Shown here piece after piece: positions 6,143-6,668 of a stretch of DNA of 6,668 nt (position 1 is the stretch's first letter; each line of letters starts with the position of its first letter). Position numbers and translations under genes: made by a program. Location: contig JALOLQ010000086.1 in assembly GCA_025455895.1 (NCBI GenBank), positions 1-6,668 of the forward strand, in the 5' to 3' direction. A model generated the notes under the pieces. It made no database searches, was not told the origin of the DNA, and saw only the letters and a program-made list of their open reading frames with translations. Source of the DNA: Solirubrobacteraceae bacterium (lineage in GTDB: Bacteria; Actinomycetota; Thermoleophilia; Solirubrobacterales; Solirubrobacteraceae).

Positions 6143-6154
6143 ACGCCGGCCGGA

Positions 6155-6166
6155 CGCGGCGCCGCG
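6155..6166. promoter_or_regulatory. 12-bp perfect palindrome upstream of the Rieske -10 box
   Basis: CGCGGCGCCGCG is its own reverse complement and ends 11 bases before the TACAAT box, so it overlaps where a -35 element would lie. It may be an operator, but chance palindromes are common in DNA this GC-rich. Confidence 0.25.
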
Positions 6167-6177
6167 GGCGCGGGCGA

Positions 6178-6183
6178 TACAAT
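6178..6183 (+). promoter_or_regulatory. Candidate promoter -10 box (TACAAT) for the Rieske-sufB genes
   Basis: TACAAT fits the actinobacterial TANNNT -10 consensus and stands out in a GC-rich gap. It is 38 bases before the Rieske GTG. No good TTGACA-like -35 is visible at 16-18 bases upstream. It would let the downstream SUF genes be transcribed independently of the surface-protein cassette. Confidence 0.5.
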
Positions 6184-6220
6184 CCCGCCCGCAGGAATCG
6201 GATTTCCACCCCGCCCGTTC

Positions 6221-6538
6221 GTGACCGAGATCATCAGCGTCTGCCCGCTCGAGGACCTTCCCCCCGGGGAACGCCGGATCGTGGAGTGGGAGGACCTGGA
6301 GATCGGCGTCTTCAACGTGGACGGCGAGATCCTCGCGATCGAGGACCGCTGCTCGCACGACGACGGGCCGCTCGCGGAGGGCACGCTCGACGCCGCGGCC
6401 TGCACCGTCGAATGCCCGCGGCACGGCGCGCTCTTCGACCTGCGGAGCGGAAAGCCCCTGACCCTGCCCGCGTACGTACCCGTGGAGACGTTCCCCGTCC
6501 GGATCGAGGACGGCACCATCAAGCTCGAGATCGCCTGA
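6221..6538 (+). CDS. Rieske [2Fe-2S] ferredoxin of the SUF cluster
   Basis: Small cytoplasmic electron carrier of the kind often encoded within actinobacterial SUF clusters; its exact role there is not settled. The 105-residue protein carries the Rieske cluster ligands Cys44-x-His46 (RCSHDDGPL) and Cys65-x2-His68 (CPRHGALFDL), 18 residues apart, and is about the usual length for bare Rieske ferredoxins. It lacks a signal peptide or membrane segment, unlike cytochrome bc1 Rieske proteins, and lacks an attached oxygenase domain. The start is the GTG at 6221, giving MTEIISVCPLEDLPPGE; no clear ribosome site precedes it. sufB begins 8 bases after its stop, so the two form one transcription unit, probably from the promoter near 6178. 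A dioxygenase ferredoxin is the alternative, but the neighbourhood argues against it. Confidence 0.95.
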   Translation: MTEIISVCPLEDLPPGERRIVEWEDLEIGVFNVDGEILAIEDRCSHDDGPLAEGTLDAAACTVECPRHGALFDLRSGKPLTLPAYVPVETFPVRIEDGTIKLEIA

Positions 6539-6546
6539 GAGGGACC

Positions 6547-6668
6547 ATGGCCACGCCCGACACCACCCGCACCCCGCTCACCGACGAGGAGGCCTCGCTC
6601 AAGGACCTCAACGCCGACTACACCGAGCGCTACGGCTTCCACGACGCCGAGAACTACCTCTACAAGGC
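6547..6668 (+). CDS. sufB: SufB, Fe-S cluster assembly scaffold, N-terminus (3' truncated by window)
   Basis: Scaffold subunit of the SufBCD complex on which Fe-S clusters are built in the cytoplasm. Only 40 full codons are visible. After a variable N-terminus (MATPDTTRTPLTDEEASLKD) the sequence DYTERYGFHDAENYLYK matches the YGFxDxENYxxK start of SufB in Actinobacteria and Chloroflexi. The frame is open to the window end, so about nine tenths of the usual length of some 470 residues lies beyond. The ATG at 6547 has a purine-rich AGAGGG stretch (6538-6543) overlapping the Rieske stop, with short spacing. SufD is the alternative from the same superfamily but usually starts differently. Confidence 0.88.
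   Translation, partial: MATPDTTRTPLTDEEASLKDLNADYTERYGFHDAENYLYK

Noticed and set aside
860..6170. Direct repeats or integrase-type att sites bounding the cassette
   Set aside because: By eye I found only short GC-rich similarities near the two edges, no credible duplication, and no integrase or transposase gene.
5444..6642. Reverse-strand open frames of 326 and 350 residues opposite the second TasA-like and Rieske genes
   Set aside because: Both are compositionally biased and antisense to well-supported genes, including an unmistakable Rieske protein.

Overview
The window is very GC-rich actinobacterial-type DNA with strong G/C preference at codon third positions. All genes lie on the + strand. 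The gene content suggests a member of the Thermoleophilia (Solirubrobacterales-like): a SUF cluster with a Rieske ferredoxin, a SipW/TasA-type secretion cassette, and a secreted domain with a CPAAC motif of a kind I associate with that group. The taxonomic call is an inference.

The two ends carry iron-sulfur cluster assembly genes. The left end holds the last 139 residues of the cysteine desulfurase SufS (1-420) and a complete SufU (439-873). The right end holds a Rieske [2Fe-2S] ferredoxin (6221-6538) and the first 40 codons of SufB (6547 onward).

Between them (874 to about 6150) sits a four-gene extracellular-protein cassette. A 199-bp, strongly hairpin-forming leader (874-1072) precedes a small TasA/camelysin-like protein (1073-1648). 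A 14-bp stem-loop (1672-1704) follows, then a SipW-type signal peptidase (1720-2316). Next come a 934-residue protein of seven tandem Ig-like repeats (2313-5117) and a second TasA-like protein with an Arg-rich C-terminal domain (5117-6142). The last three genes overlap at their stop/start codons (GTGA and TGATG) and are probably translationally coupled.

Likely logic: the membrane peptidase processes the TasA-like subunit and the Ig-repeat protein, which share a SipW-cognate signal signature. The products would then form an extracellular or cell-surface assembly. The third secreted protein has the TasA-like fold but an ordinary signal peptide. Transcription of the Rieske-sufB part probably restarts at a TACAAT -10 box (6178-6183). 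I see no RNA genes, CRISPR array, insertion sequence or other mobile-element hallmark.
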